DNA of 63,042 bases from Kofleriaceae bacterium (GTDB lineage Bacteria > Myxococcota_A > Polyangia > Haliangiales > Haliangiaceae). Below the pieces are notes generated by a model. That model had not been told where the DNA came from, searched no databases, and worked only from the letters and a program-made list of their open reading frames with translations. This document shows, piece by piece, positions 44,118 through 53,253 of this stretch (the first letter of the stretch is position 1; each line of letters starts with the position of its first letter). The position numbers and the translations under genes are program-made. The DNA is taken from NCBI GenBank assembly GCA_024762925.1, contig JANTGM010000023.1, forward strand, positions 1 to 63,042. Direction: 5' to 3'.

Positions 44118-45275
44118 TTAGCGACCCAGTGCACTGTTGAGTTCTTCAACTCGTGGGGTTGATTCCCAGCTAAAGCCGCTGCGTCCAAAGTGCCCGTAGG
44201 CGGCCGTTGGCCGGTAGATAGCGTTGCGAAGCTCAAGCTCCTGAATGAGCATTCCGGGACGTGCGTCGAAAATCTTAGCAACGACCTTGCTGATCTTCTC
44301 ATCGTCGAGAACGCCCGTGCCGAAGGTGTCAACGAGCATAGAGACTGGCTTGGCTACACCGATGGCATAGGCAAGCTGCACTTCACATCGAGTTGCAAGA
44401 CCTGCGGCGACAACATGCTTAGCAATGTAGCGCGCGTAGTAGGTTGCCGACCTGTCGACCTTGGATGGGTCTTTTCCTGAGAAGGCGCCACCGCCGTGAC
44501 GAGCCATGCCGCCATATGTGTCGACAATGATCTTGCGGCCCGTGAGCCCAGCATCGCCCATCGGCCCACCCACAACGAACTTACCTGTGGGGTTAACGTG
44601 GTACTTGGTTTTCTTGGTGATGAACTTCTTTGGAATGATTGGGTCGATGACGTATTCACGCATCGCCTCGACAAGGTCCTTCTTCTTAACCTTGGGACCG
44701 TGCTGCGTAGAGAGCACGATGGCGTCAATTCCTACCGGCTTGTTGTCTTCATAGCGAACCGAGACTTGCGTCTTGCCATCTGGACGCAGCCAGTCAATTC
44801 CACCGGTCTTTTTCTTACGCACCTTCGCCAACCGCTCGGCCATCTTGTGCGCGAGCATGATCGGAAGCGGCATGAGCTCTTTGGTCTCGTTTGAAGCATA
44901 CCCAAACATGAGCCCTTGGTCGCCGGCTCCCTGCTTTGCGAGGTCGCCGCGGTCTACACCTTGTGCGATGTCGGGAGACTGGTGCTCAAGTGCGACTTGC
45001 ACACCACAGGAGGCATAGTCAAAGCCTACCTCACTACTGTCGTAGCCAATCTCCTTGACTGTCTTTCGAACAATTGTAGGAAGGTCGACCACGGCGTTTG
45101 CCGAGACTTCGCCAGCGAGCATGATGAAGCCTGTCTTGGCAACGGTCTCACAGGCAACGCGGCAATTTGGGTCTTGCGCGATGTAGGCATCGAGCACCGC
45201 ATCGGATACTTGATCGCAGAGTTTGTCAGGGTGTCCCTCGGTGACAGATTCAGAAGAAAATAGGTAGCTCGACAT
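44118..45275 (-). CDS. metK: S-adenosylmethionine synthetase
   Basis: A 385-residue enzyme that makes S-adenosylmethionine from methionine and ATP. All family signatures are present: [23 protein letters not shown] at the N-terminus, [32 protein letters not shown] and [17 protein letters not shown]. Length and ends are typical, and the start ATG is clear. It stands alone; the divergent lipoprotein gene begins 61 bp away. I see no SAM-riboswitch-like leader in that short spacer. Confidence 0.98.
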   Translation of the reverse strand: MSSYLFSSESVTEGHPDKLCDQVSDAVLDAYIAQDPNCRVACETVAKTGFIMLAGEVSANAVVDLPTIVRKTVKEIGYDSSEVGFDYASCGVQVALEHQSPDIAQGVDRGDLAKQGAGDQGLMFGYASNETKELMPLPIMLAHKMAERLAKVRKKKTGGIDWLRPDGKTQVSVRYEDNKPVGIDAIVLSTQHGPKVKKKDLVEAMREYVIDPIIPKKFITKKTKYHVNPTGKFVVGGPMGDAGLTGRKIIVDTYGGMARHGGGAFSGKDPSKVDRSATYYARYIAKHVVAAGLATRCEVQLAYAIGVAKPVSMLVDTFGTGVLDDEKISKVVAKIFDARPGMLIQELELRNAIYRPTAAYGHFGRSGFSWESTPRVEELNSALGR

Positions 45276-45336
45276 GGGCGGGATTCTAGAGGACAGGTCA
45301 TGATCCGTCTACTCCACACGTGGTACACCTTTGGCA

Positions 45337-45975
45337 ATGATGCGATCGGTAGTAGCCAAGTGCCTCCGCCTCGGCGTGCCCTTTGGGCTTCTGGTAGCTC
45401 TTCAGCTGTCATCGGCTTGTGGTGGCAACACCAAACCACCAAAGCGTGGCGTGATTGAATCAGATGTCGAGAACTGGGGATTTCGGCGATACCAATCTGT
45501 GTTGGATGTCGAAGTCTGGGTCTCGAAGAATCGAGCGGTCGCCCACACTGCTTCCTACGCTCGGAAGACTTCTGAGAAGAAGGGGCGAATCGATGACAAG
45601 GACGTCATCAACGCATTTGTGACTAGGTACAAAGAAAAGCGTGGCGTGCGGCGTGCCCTTGTGGTTTTTGCGCGGCGCCTCGCACAGCAGTCGGGCTACA
45701 AAGTCGAAGAGAAAAAGATCTCCGGCGTACGTCTCTTCGAAGTCAAGGGTCCCAATGAGCGATGGGTGTTTTGGGCCGCAAAGAAACATGTCATCAAGCT
45801 CGGAGGCCGTGGGGTCAAGAGCATTCCAACCGATCTCATTGACGCCTATGCAGAGCGGTACCCTTCTCGAATCAAATCAGGAAGCCTTGAGGGGCCACTG
45901 CCAGAAGGGCCAGTCGAGCCCAACGTTGAGACCGAGGAGTTTGATCCCGAGAATCCAAGGCCGGAGTGGAAATGA
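45337..45975 (+). CDS. Lipoprotein of unknown function upstream of hisD
   Basis: A 212-residue protein with a lipoprotein signal ending in LSSAC, counted from the ATG at 45337 (a TTG six bases upstream and an ATG at 45340 are also possible). The mature protein is basic. It contains VWVSKNRAVAHTASYARK, RALVVFARRLAQQSGYKVEEKKI and RWVFWAAKKHVIKLGG, suggesting one alpha/beta domain, and ends in a Pro/Glu-rich tail. No family is recognised. Its TGA stop overlaps the hisD ATG by four bases, so the genes are cotranscribed, although a link to histidine synthesis is not expected. Confidence 0.78.
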   Translation: MMRSVVAKCLRLGVPFGLLVALQLSSACGGNTKPPKRGVIESDVENWGFRRYQSVLDVEVWVSKNRAVAHTASYARKTSEKKGRIDDKDVINAFVTRYKEKRGVRRALVVFARRLAQQSGYKVEEKKISGVRLFEVKGPNERWVFWAAKKHVIKLGGRGVKSIPTDLIDAYAERYPSRIKSGSLEGPLPEGPVEPNVETEEFDPENPRPEWK

Positions 45976-47264
45976 CCTCCCTGCGCCGGCTGCAACCTTG
46001 TGATCAGGGCTTTGCAGAGGCGTGGGAGCTCGTGTGTGATCGTGGGTTAGGCAGCGATCCAGATACCGAAGCGGTGGTGCGCGACATCATCAGCGATGTT
46101 CGAAGTCGCGGAGATATCGCAGTTGCCGAGTACACAGAGCGCTTTGATGGGCGAGTGCCTGGACCCACAGGCTTCGAAGTCTCGAAGTCGCAACTTGAAG
46201 AGGCCTGGACCCGCTGTTCGCCCGAGATTCGCAGTGCGCTGACCATTTCTGCCGATCGGATTCGCGCGTTCCACGAAGTCCAGGGTGCGAGCAGTTATGA
46301 CACCGAGCAAGGGCGGCTGCGCCTTCGGGTCTCAGCGCTTGAAAAGGTAGGACTCTACGTCCCTGGTGGCACGGCGCTGTACCCATCCTCGGTTCTCATG
46401 ACCGCCATCCCAGCTCAGGTCGCTGGCGTCGATGAGATTGTCATGGTCACTCCCGGGGCATCCGATCAAACACTTGCCGCTGCGTACATTTCCGGTGTGC
46501 ACAGAGTTTTCGAAATTGGCGGTGCCCAAGCAGTAGCGGCTCTGGCCTACGGAACCGAGACGATTCCGCAGGTTCACAAGATCGTCGGTCCCGGCAATAC
46601 GTGGGTTGCGGCAGCAAAGCGTCTGGTCTTTGGCCAGGTAGACATCGACTCGGTGGCAGGCCCTTCCGAAGTGCTCATTGTTGCAGATTCGAGTGCCAAT
46701 CCCAGGCATGTTGCAGCCGACCTTTTGGCACAGGCCGAGCACGACATTGAAGCGCGCTGTATCCTTCTTAGCGACTCCGGGTTTCTCTTAGATTCTGTCG
46801 ACAATGAGCTTCATCGGCAGATTTCGGAGCTTCCGAGGAAACACATCGCAGGAGAATCGCTTCGAAATCACGGCGTGGCTGTCTTGGTCAACACGATCGA
46901 CGCGGCGATGCAGTTGTCAAACGAGTATGCTCCCGAGCACCTTGAGCTTGCCTTAGAAAATGCCGAAGCGCGTGTCTCGCAAGTGCGTCATGCTGGTGCG
47001 ATCTTCGTCGGTCACTACACACCGGAGGCTGCCGGCGACTACTCTGCTGGGCCCAATCATGTTCTTCCCACGGCTGCTGCTGCGCGATATGCATCTCCGC
47101 TCGGCGTGTATGATTTTCTCAAGTACACCTCGGTCTTGGCGCTGCGGCGACAGGACTTGGCCGAACTTCGAGAGCCCATTTGCGCTTTGGCAGAAGTGGA
47201 AGGTTTGCATGCTCATGGGCGGAGCGTTTCGATTCGTTTTGACACGGCGGACGACGACGGATGA
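45972..47264 (+). CDS. hisD: Histidinol dehydrogenase
   Basis: A 430-residue enzyme for the last two steps of histidine synthesis (histidinol to histidine, NAD+ dependent, zinc). Signatures are [76 protein letters not shown] and [28 protein letters not shown]. The ATG at 45972 overlaps the upstream stop; a GTG six bases earlier is possible. The stop overlaps hisC as ATGA. Confidence 0.98.
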   Translation: MTSLRRLQPCDQGFAEAWELVCDRGLGSDPDTEAVVRDIISDVRSRGDIAVAEYTERFDGRVPGPTGFEVSKSQLEEAWTRCSPEIRSALTISADRIRAFHEVQGASSYDTEQGRLRLRVSALEKVGLYVPGGTALYPSSVLMTAIPAQVAGVDEIVMVTPGASDQTLAAAYISGVHRVFEIGGAQAVAALAYGTETIPQVHKIVGPGNTWVAAAKRLVFGQVDIDSVAGPSEVLIVADSSANPRHVAADLLAQAEHDIEARCILLSDSGFLLDSVDNELHRQISELPRKHIAGESLRNHGVAVLVNTIDAAMQLSNEYAPEHLELALENAEARVSQVRHAGAIFVGHYTPEAAGDYSAGPNHVLPTAAAARYASPLGVYDFLKYTSVLALRRQDLAELREPICALAEVEGLHAHGRSVSIRFDTADDDG

Positions 47265-48388
47265 GCGAATCGATTCTAGGGCTCTTGCGGCCAGGCATTC
47301 GCGACCTGCACGCCTACAGCGTGCCTGCAATTTCCCGTATCGAAGTCAAGCTAGATGCAAATGAATCTCCCTATGCTCTGCCAGCAGAAGCGCAAGAGGA
47401 ATTGGGGCGCGAGCTCGCGGCACTTCCTGTCAATCGATATCCTGATCCACGGGCGAAGGACCTTCGAGCGCTGCTTGCTAAAGAGTACGAAGTTGCCCCA
47501 GAATCGCTCTTATTTGGCAATGGCTCCGATGAAATCATACAAATTCTGATTTCCTGTTTGGCGAGACCACGCCCTGGTTCTGTGCGGGCAAGCATTCTCT
47601 TTCCCACCCCAACCTTCTCGGTGTTCCAGCTCTTTGCGACGACGCTTGGCGTCGAGAGCGTTGGGGTTCCCACGGCAGACGACTTCACGCTGGACATGCC
47701 CACAATGCGCAGTGCCCTTGAAACGCATCGCCCCAACCTCGCTTTCTTTGCGAGGCCAAACAATCCAACTGGAACCCTTTGGAGTGCTGCCGATGTGCTT
47801 TCGCTGGCGAACGAGTTTCCCGACACGCTCTTTGTCTCCGACGAAGCCTATGGTGAGTATGCAACAGGGTCTTTGGTTGGCTCGCTAGCCGACCATCCGA
47901 ATCTTCTTGTCATGAAGACACTCTCGAAGATTGGGCTTGCAGGCTTGCGTGTTGGCTTTGCCATTGGTGGCATGAGCCTAATCGCCGAGCTCGACAAGGC
48001 GCGCGCCCCGTACAATGTTTCGAGCATTAACCAGAAGGCTGCGCACTGGGTCATGTCGAACCACAGAGAACTTCTTAGAAAACAGTGCGCCGAGATCGTG
48101 AGCGAGCGGTCAAATATGGATACTGCTCTCAACAAGGTCGCTAAACTGCGAGTTTTCCCAAGTGAAGCCAATCTCATTCTATTTCGCGTTGGCGAGGCTG
48201 GTGCTGGTGGGGGCCCAAAACTCTGGCAGGAGCTCTGCAATCGAGGAGTCTTGGTACGTACCTTTGGAAGCAGTGGGCCCTTGGCGGATTGTTTACGAGT
48301 AACGCTTGGAACCACCGCCGAGAATCTGCGCTTCCTGCACGAATTGCGGGCAGCGTTGGCGGACTTAGAGCCAGATTCAGGAGCATAG
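47261..48388 (+). CDS. hisC: Histidinol-phosphate aminotransferase
   Basis: A 375-residue PLP enzyme of histidine synthesis. KLDANESPYALP at the N-terminus, GNGSDEIIQIL, the conserved RPNNPTGTLW, DEAYGEYA and the PLP-binding Lys in KTLSKIGLAGLRVGF are all present, and the C-terminal LRVTLGTTAEN fits. It overlaps hisD by four bases. The next usual gene, hisB, is absent; an IS481-type transposase remnant follows 15 bp downstream. Confidence 0.97.
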   Translation: MSESILGLLRPGIRDLHAYSVPAISRIEVKLDANESPYALPAEAQEELGRELAALPVNRYPDPRAKDLRALLAKEYEVAPESLLFGNGSDEIIQILISCLARPRPGSVRASILFPTPTFSVFQLFATTLGVESVGVPTADDFTLDMPTMRSALETHRPNLAFFARPNNPTGTLWSAADVLSLANEFPDTLFVSDEAYGEYATGSLVGSLADHPNLLVMKTLSKIGLAGLRVGFAIGGMSLIAELDKARAPYNVSSINQKAAHWVMSNHRELLRKQCAEIVSERSNMDTALNKVAKLRVFPSEANLILFRVGEAGAGGGPKLWQELCNRGVLVRTFGSSGPLADCLRVTLGTTAENLRFLHELRAALADLEPDSGA

Positions 48389-48403
48389 GACGGAGAAAGC
48401 CAA

Positions 48404-48608
48404 ATGAACCTCCATAGTAGTGTACGGACTGGCCCGCGAGTCGAACCCTTCTCGTACGTCGAGTGCGCGCGCAGGTTGGTCCGTCGAGGAAAGGGTGGGT
48501 CCGTCGAGGAAGCCGCAAAAGCAGCTGGCATCAGCGAGCGCTGTGCATACCTGGTTAGCTCGGGCCCTCATACTCGGCCAGTGGGATGGGCGCAGTGATG
48601 TCCTATGA
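48404..48608 (+). pseudogene. IS481-type transposase N-terminal remnant, frameshifted
   Basis: The frame starting at 48404 begins MNLH and then has RLVRRGKGGSVEEAAKAAGISERCAY, which matches the N-terminal helix-turn-helix of IS481-family transposases (MNLH..ARLTP..R..LV.RV..GG.....AA.AAGVSERTAYKWLAR). After CAY the expected WLAR continues in the next frame (WLARALILGQW, stop near 48608), showing a frameshift. Only about 65 of the usual 300 or so residues remain. A duplicated GGTCCGTCGAGGAA lies inside. A functional small HTH protein is the alternative; a good GGAG precedes the ATG. Confidence 0.55.
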
Positions 48609-48977
48609 CGAAACCGCCGTGTCGGTGGTCTCAGCGGCCTGCAAGATATCCCGAAGGGCGCCTCGGTCGAAGGGTTTGTAGAGAACGCGAACAGAGCTCT
48701 GCCCTAAGAATGTTTCCGATTCGTGGCTGAAAGCGCCCCCAGTGATGAAGATGAATTGGTCAGCCAGTTCGGGACTTCTCTGACACGCCATGCTGTAGAG
48801 CTCGCGGCCGTTGAGTTCGGGCATCATGAGATCACAGAAGATCAGATCAAAGCGTCCGCTGCAAACGGTCTCCAACGCTTCGGAGGCAGAAGGTAGGATC
48901 TGCACTGTGTGCGGACGGAGCAGCCGGGCAAGAGTCTTGGCCACAAGTGGCTCGTCATCGATGATAAGGATGTCCAT
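48603..48977 (-). CDS. Stand-alone response regulator receiver protein
   Basis: A 124-residue single receiver domain with the acidic pair DDE (residues 7-9), phospho-acceptor Asp in LIFCDLMMPELNG (about 52), Thr in FITGG and Lys in LYKPF (about 103). There is no output domain, so it acts as a phosphate relay or by binding a partner, like CheY or myxobacterial single-domain regulators. No histidine kinase is nearby. The ATG at 48977 is preferred over a TTG one codon upstream. Confidence 0.92.
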   Translation of the reverse strand: MDILIIDDEPLVAKTLARLLRPHTVQILPSASEALETVCSGRFDLIFCDLMMPELNGRELYSMACQRSPELADQFIFITGGAFSHESETFLGQSSVRVLYKPFDRGALRDILQAAETTDTAVSS

Positions 48978-49057
48978 CAATTCCAGTAATATTGCAGGAT
49001 TTCAGAAAAAGGGGCCGAAGAATTGACATTCTATGCCAAGTTTTGGTTATCACTCGT

Positions 49058-49075
49058 CTTGGTGGATCCACCAAG
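49058..49075. promoter_or_regulatory. Perfect 18-bp palindrome
   Basis: CTTGGTGGATCCACCAAG, with no spacer, in the spacer between the divergent receiver gene and the Cys-rich lipoprotein gene. A TTGACA at 49023 on the plus strand could be a -35 box, with a weak -10 near 49046, which would put the palindrome at the start site, as for a repressor operator. Confidence 0.5.
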
Positions 49076-49219
49076 GATGGCATTCGTCACATAGGCTTGT
49101 TGGCTCCACGCTATGGCATCAACACCCTAGTTGCCGCCAGATCGACTAGCCGGGATCTCTCAAGAGCTTAAAACTACAAAGTTTTTGAAGTGGCCCCAAC
49201 TTTGCGTAAGAATCCTCGC

Positions 49220-50428
49220 ATGCGCTACTTTGCATTGATTGCAATTCTCCTTGCTGGTTGTTCTTCCAAGATTGGCAACAGCCAGGACAACACGACTGAT
49301 GCTCGGCCAATCGACTTCCGAGAACCACCGGAACCTAAGGAAGGCAGTGGTACGAGCCCTGGCTGCGAAGGAGTAACAGCGCGTGGCGAGTGCCAACAGG
49401 GCAGCGCCGTGTATTGCGATTTGGACCGGGGCCGTTTGCGTCGTGTCGATTGCGAAGCACTCGGACAAAACTGCATCCTTGACATCGGTCGGGGCGCAGT
49501 CTGCAAGAGTCTTGAGGAGCAAGACACGGGCGAAGGGAGTGGCACAGCGTCTCAGTGTAGCGACACGGGAATCAGCGAGAATGGCTTCTGCACAACGGCA
49601 GGTGAGGCTGTCTACTGTGACACGACAGGAAGTGAACCTGTCACTCGAACTTGGGACTGTGGTGCAGCAGGAAAGACTTGTGCGGTTGGCGATTGTGCTG
49701 AAGGTGCTTTCTGTTGTGGCGAAGGAGAGACAAATCCTGACGGCGATACATGCGCAGCCTCCGGGTTGGACTTCAATGGCGTTTGCGATGGTGACACCGC
49801 AAAGTGGTGTTCCGAATCCAGTGGATCGCACGAGAAAAACTGCAGCGAACTTGGACAGCGTTGCGAAGTCGATACATGCGCAACCGGTGCTTTCTGTTGT
49901 GGCGATGTTGAGACTGGTGGAAACATGACTCCTGAAGAAGAGTGTGCAGCCATTGGTTTCGCTGGCATCTGCAGCGATGACTTGACCGTTCGGTACTGCT
50001 TTGCCGATGAAATCCAAGAAGCAACCTGCTCGGGAACTCGCACCTGCCAAGTGGATGCTTGCATCAATGGAGCTGGTTGCTGTGAGCCCGCCGAAGAACC
50101 CGTCACAGAGTGCGCGACCATCGGCTTTGATGGCGTTTGCGAGAACGATACGACTCTCAAGTACTGTCTCGATGAGGAAGACGGAGTCGAAACCGAAACC
50201 TGTGAAGAAGGAACAACCTGCGAGGTTGACGAAGACGGCTATGCTGAGTGCGTTGAGGTTGTTGACCCATGCGCAAACTTGGGCGCCGAGGGAACCTGTG
50301 TTGACGCGAATACACTGCACTACTGCATCGGTGATGAACTCAAAGTCGTTGACTGCTCTGCACAAAGCCAGACGTGCAAAGATGGCGCAGACAGCTGCCT
50401 AACGGGACTTGCAAATTGCTGCGACTAG
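49220..50428 (+). CDS. Cys-rich repeat lipoprotein paired with a metalloprotease
   Basis: A 402-residue lipoprotein from the ATG at 49220 (signal ends LLAGC; an upstream frame to 49190 adds ten non-signal residues). The mature protein has about six repeats of 50 residues on the pattern G.C...T..YC......T..C...G.TC.....A.CC, each with six or so Cys. There is no catalytic motif. Such repeats probably form disulphide-rich modules on the outer surface. The downstream metzincin-type lipoprotein gene overlaps its 3' end, so the two are made together and may be substrate, inhibitor or partner. Confidence 0.85.
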   Translation: MRYFALIAILLAGCSSKIGNSQDNTTDARPIDFREPPEPKEGSGTSPGCEGVTARGECQQGSAVYCDLDRGRLRRVDCEALGQNCILDIGRGAVCKSLEEQDTGEGSGTASQCSDTGISENGFCTTAGEAVYCDTTGSEPVTRTWDCGAAGKTCAVGDCAEGAFCCGEGETNPDGDTCAASGLDFNGVCDGDTAKWCSESSGSHEKNCSELGQRCEVDTCATGAFCCGDVETGGNMTPEEECAAIGFAGICSDDLTVRYCFADEIQEATCSGTRTCQVDACINGAGCCEPAEEPVTECATIGFDGVCENDTTLKYCLDEEDGVETETCEEGTTCEVDEDGYAECVEVVDPCANLGAEGTCVDANTLHYCIGDELKVVDCSAQSQTCKDGADSCLTGLANCCD

Positions 50429-51741
50429 CTCTCACTGGTGCCCTTGCTCTTTCCACGCTTGCAGGCGTTGCAAGTTGTGGAAGCGATGCGCCTACCACCG
50501 AGCTGCTTCGTGATGACCTATCGGTCACAACGTATTCAAGCCGCATCGAGGGTGGTCTCTCTGAACGCATCACCTTCGACATCCCATATGGTGTCGAGTC
50601 GTTTCTCATCGAGGTTCGTGGCGACAAAGGCCTCTACTACCTAACGGAACTCATTGCACCCAATGGTCGAGATGTGATCGAAGGAGCAAAGTACACAACC
50701 CGTGGTGCTCGCGAAGTTCCGGGTCTTGTCGACTGGCTGTACCCAAACTCCCCTGATCTGTTCGCAGAAGAAGGCCAGTACACGCTCACAGTCCGAGGCA
50801 TCAACGCGTTCACTGGCAACAACCTTTCCGAGGACATCAAGGTCCTCATCTACACACCAGAGGAGAAACCTGCCGATACTTGTGGGATTCGAATTGATTT
50901 CCTTGTGGATGATGCCGCACTTGGAGCTGAGACGTTTGCCGCTGCAGTTGAGCGCATCTACGAGAAAGTGGACCTAAATTTCCGCCAAATCGGAATCAAG
51001 GTTGAAAACTATCAGACCTATCGCGTGAACATGCAGTCATCCGACATCAACCTAGGTGACGGCTCAGCAGTTTCCATCGTTGACGATGTGCTCGACAAGA
51101 CCTTGCCTATTGGTGCGGCACGGGACAATGCAGTCCACGTCATGCTCGTGCGCCGCATTGGTGGTTCAGACAATCCAACCTTCGATCCCGCAGGATACTC
51201 GATGGGCCTGCCTGGTCCCTACGCGCCTGATCGCGACACATCGGCTGTGATGGTCTCCACTGAGCTCTATTCTGATGGTTCAGGATCCCTTGATGCCGAT
51301 GGTTTGGCCTCAAGTCTGACGCACGAGATCGGTCATTTCCTTGGCCTCTATCACACCAGCGAGCGCAACGGCAGCGACCATGATCCGATTTCTGATACGC
51401 CTGAGTGTGAGAGCGAGTTCACCTGCACAGATGAATTTCGCCGCAACATCATGACCTCGTCCTTTTGGCTGCAAGGTGGCCCACCCTCGTTTCGCAATCG
51501 CTTCACCGAGGCGCAGGGCAAGGTCATGCGGGGACACCCACTGTGCAAGCCCATGTCTGTCAACGTTGTGGCACCACCCATCGAGGAGTGTACCTTGGAG
51601 TGCACAGCGCCCAATACCTGCGCTGTGATCAATGCTCGCATGAGCTGTGAACTTGCTTGTGACCCAGGAGCAACCGCTCCCTGCGAGACTGGTGAGTGCC
51701 TCTCTGATGACCTAGGCACATACGTCTGCACCCCAACCTAG
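50374..51741 (+). CDS. Metzincin-type zinc metalloprotease lipoprotein
   Basis: A 455-residue protein with lipoprotein signal ending in GVASC. A beta-sandwich of about 110 residues (ERITFDIPYGVESFLIEVRGD...YTLTVRGIN) resembles a pre-peptidase C-terminal-type domain. The catalytic part has SSLTHEIGHFLGLYHTSE, the H-E-x-x-H-x-x-G-x-x-H zinc site, with the Met-turn probably in RRNIMTSS. A Cys-rich C-terminal segment of 70 residues follows. The frame starts at a GTG inside the upstream gene; a TTG at 50416 gives a more compact signal peptide and a 13-bp overlap, and may be the true start. Confidence 0.9.
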   Translation: MQRWRRQLPNGTCKLLRLALTGALALSTLAGVASCGSDAPTTELLRDDLSVTTYSSRIEGGLSERITFDIPYGVESFLIEVRGDKGLYYLTELIAPNGRDVIEGAKYTTRGAREVPGLVDWLYPNSPDLFAEEGQYTLTVRGINAFTGNNLSEDIKVLIYTPEEKPADTCGIRIDFLVDDAALGAETFAAAVERIYEKVDLNFRQIGIKVENYQTYRVNMQSSDINLGDGSAVSIVDDVLDKTLPIGAARDNAVHVMLVRRIGGSDNPTFDPAGYSMGLPGPYAPDRDTSAVMVSTELYSDGSGSLDADGLASSLTHEIGHFLGLYHTSERNGSDHDPISDTPECESEFTCTDEFRRNIMTSSFWLQGGPPSFRNRFTEAQGKVMRGHPLCKPMSVNVVAPPIEECTLECTAPNTCAVINARMSCELACDPGATAPCETGECLSDDLGTYVCTPT

Positions 51742-51762
51742 GCGTAGGTACTATTCTTAGCT

Positions 51763-52191
51763 ATGGCTGACGTGCCGCTGTACGCAGGGTTCCTCGGGAT
51801 ATGGACGCTCATTCCCGAATCCTGCGACTACGAGCAGGGCGAACCACCCAAAGAGGCAACCTATCGCATCGCTGAAGATGGGCCACGGCTGGTGTTCTCC
51901 ATGCATTGGGTCGACAGCAAGGGCGAGACACACCAACATGAGTTTTCGGGACTACCCAATGGCGAGCCCATGCCATTTAACGGTGGAGAGCTCGCTGATG
52001 CGTTGGTGGTTCACGCTGTCTCTGCGCGTGAGCTTACATCCTCGGCCCTGAGCCGTGGGGAGGAACTGATGGTGGCACAACGTCAGCTTGATGAGACGGG
52101 CAGTGCGATGCGCATTACGCAAATTGTCCGTTTCCCCGGTGGAAGCAGTGAGTCTAACGTCGGCGTATACCGCAAAAGCGCTGCTACCTGA
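51763..52191 (+). CDS. Small lipocalin-like protein of unknown function
   Basis: A 142-residue soluble protein without a signal peptide. It opens with GFLGIWTLIPESCDYEQGEPP and alternates strands (ATYRIAEDGPRLVFSMHWVDSKGETHQHEFSGLPNGEPMPFNGG), then ...MRITQIVRFPGG. The G-x-W motif near the N-terminus and all-beta pattern suggest a small barrel of the lipocalin type, but that is inference. The ATG at 51763 lies 21 bp after the metalloprotease stop, possibly the same transcript. Confidence 0.75.
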   Translation: MADVPLYAGFLGIWTLIPESCDYEQGEPPKEATYRIAEDGPRLVFSMHWVDSKGETHQHEFSGLPNGEPMPFNGGELADALVVHAVSARELTSSALSRGEELMVAQRQLDETGSAMRITQIVRFPGGSSESNVGVYRKSAAT

Positions 52192-52303
52192 GTCAAGCTA
52201 GCTCAAAGAAACAGGGGCTCTATCCGGCGGCAGAAAGCAGAAGCTGCAGAGTCGTGTGGCTTCTCGGCAAGAGGCAGCTCGTTGGCTGCACCTCTGCGCT
52301 GTA

Positions 52304-53179
52304 TTACGGAGCTACAACTGCGGTCGTCGTAGAGTCGGCGAAGGCTTTGATGGTTACCGTTCTAAGAAGAGTTCCATCAGGGGCGGTTGCGTCAACTTGG
52401 TAGCTTCCCGGAGGTACATTGAAGATGTAGGCAAGCCCAGGAGCCTGTGTGGCTGGAAAGTCTGTCATCCCTGGGATGCCGTTGGCGCCCGAATAGCGCA
52501 GCGTACCAACGTCTGGTGTGATGCTAATGATTGCACCTTCCATGGCGCTTTGTTCGCAATCAACAGCGGCAACGATGAGCGAGGCATTGCCCGACTCTTG
52601 TGTGATGCCTGTGAGGATGGGCAGCAAGCCAAAGATCGTGGTGCTCACCATCACGATGGGCGTACCTGAGAGATTTTCGCTAATCGCGGAAGGCGGGAAC
52701 ACATAGGTGTCGACAAAGCCATTTGAGGTCGACTTGAGATACGCGTCGATTGGAGTTGTGCTGTTGGTTGGGTCGGTGATGGTGTACGGCCCGGTGAAGT
52801 CGCCCTCGGCGATAAGCACGTCATTGGCAGCTTGGTGTGTCGAAACATGTGCTGACTGGGTCATCGTAACGATGCCGTTTGTGGAACCTTCTTGTACCGT
52901 TCCCGAGATGACGATGGGTGGGTTGGCTACCGTTGTTGGAAGTGGATCGCCAGCGCATGCAAGGGCCGATGGTCGCGCATCGGGAAGGTTTAGAATCGCA
53001 GCATCAGGCGTTGCAGCGGCATCAGGATTGTTCTGGCCTGCTGCATCGGGGGTCGGTGTGTTGTCTGCTGCATCGGGGGTCGGTGTGTTGTTGGCAGTAT
53101 CATCATCATCACCACCACCACCACAGGCGGCAACCAGAGAGAGAAACAAGAAAGACCCAAGACCAAACCGGTTCAACAT
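52304..53179 (-). CDS. Lipoprotein with Asp/Pro/Thr repeats
   Basis: A 291-residue lipoprotein from the ATG at 53179 (signal MLNRFGLGSFLFLSLVAAC; a start at 53206 adds nine residues). A run of Gly and Asp and the duplicated NTPTPDAADNTPTPDAA form a linker. The rest is beta-rich: VISGTVQEGSTNGIVTMT, then near the C-terminus AYIFNVPPGSYQVDATAPDGTLLRTVTIKAFADS, which looks like a carboxypeptidase-regulatory/CnaB-type fold. The function is unknown. It lies just upstream of the GspE-N protein gene on the same strand only in map order; the latter is transcribed first. Confidence 0.8.
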   Translation of the reverse strand: MLNRFGLGSFLFLSLVAACGGGGDDDDTANNTPTPDAADNTPTPDAAGQNNPDAAATPDAAILNLPDARPSALACAGDPLPTTVANPPIVISGTVQEGSTNGIVTMTQSAHVSTHQAANDVLIAEGDFTGPYTITDPTNSTTPIDAYLKSTSNGFVDTYVFPPSAISENLSGTPIVMVSTTIFGLLPILTGITQESGNASLIVAAVDCEQSAMEGAIISITPDVGTLRYSGANGIPGMTDFPATQAPGLAYIFNVPPGSYQVDATAPDGTLLRTVTIKAFADSTTTAVVAP

Positions 53180-53253
53180 AGTGCGGCTTATAGCAGCACT
53201 CGTCACAGGCCCAAAGAGTTTCGGGAATTGGCCTTTGGCCGGTCGCTAGTGGC

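Noticed and set aside
45321-45335. TGGTAC-N5-TGGC as a sigma-54 promoter
   Set aside because: Two mismatches, and it ends two bases before the ATG, so transcription would start inside the gene.
45276-45336. SAM riboswitch before metK
   Set aside because: The spacer to the divergent gene is too short and shows no riboswitch-like paired segments.
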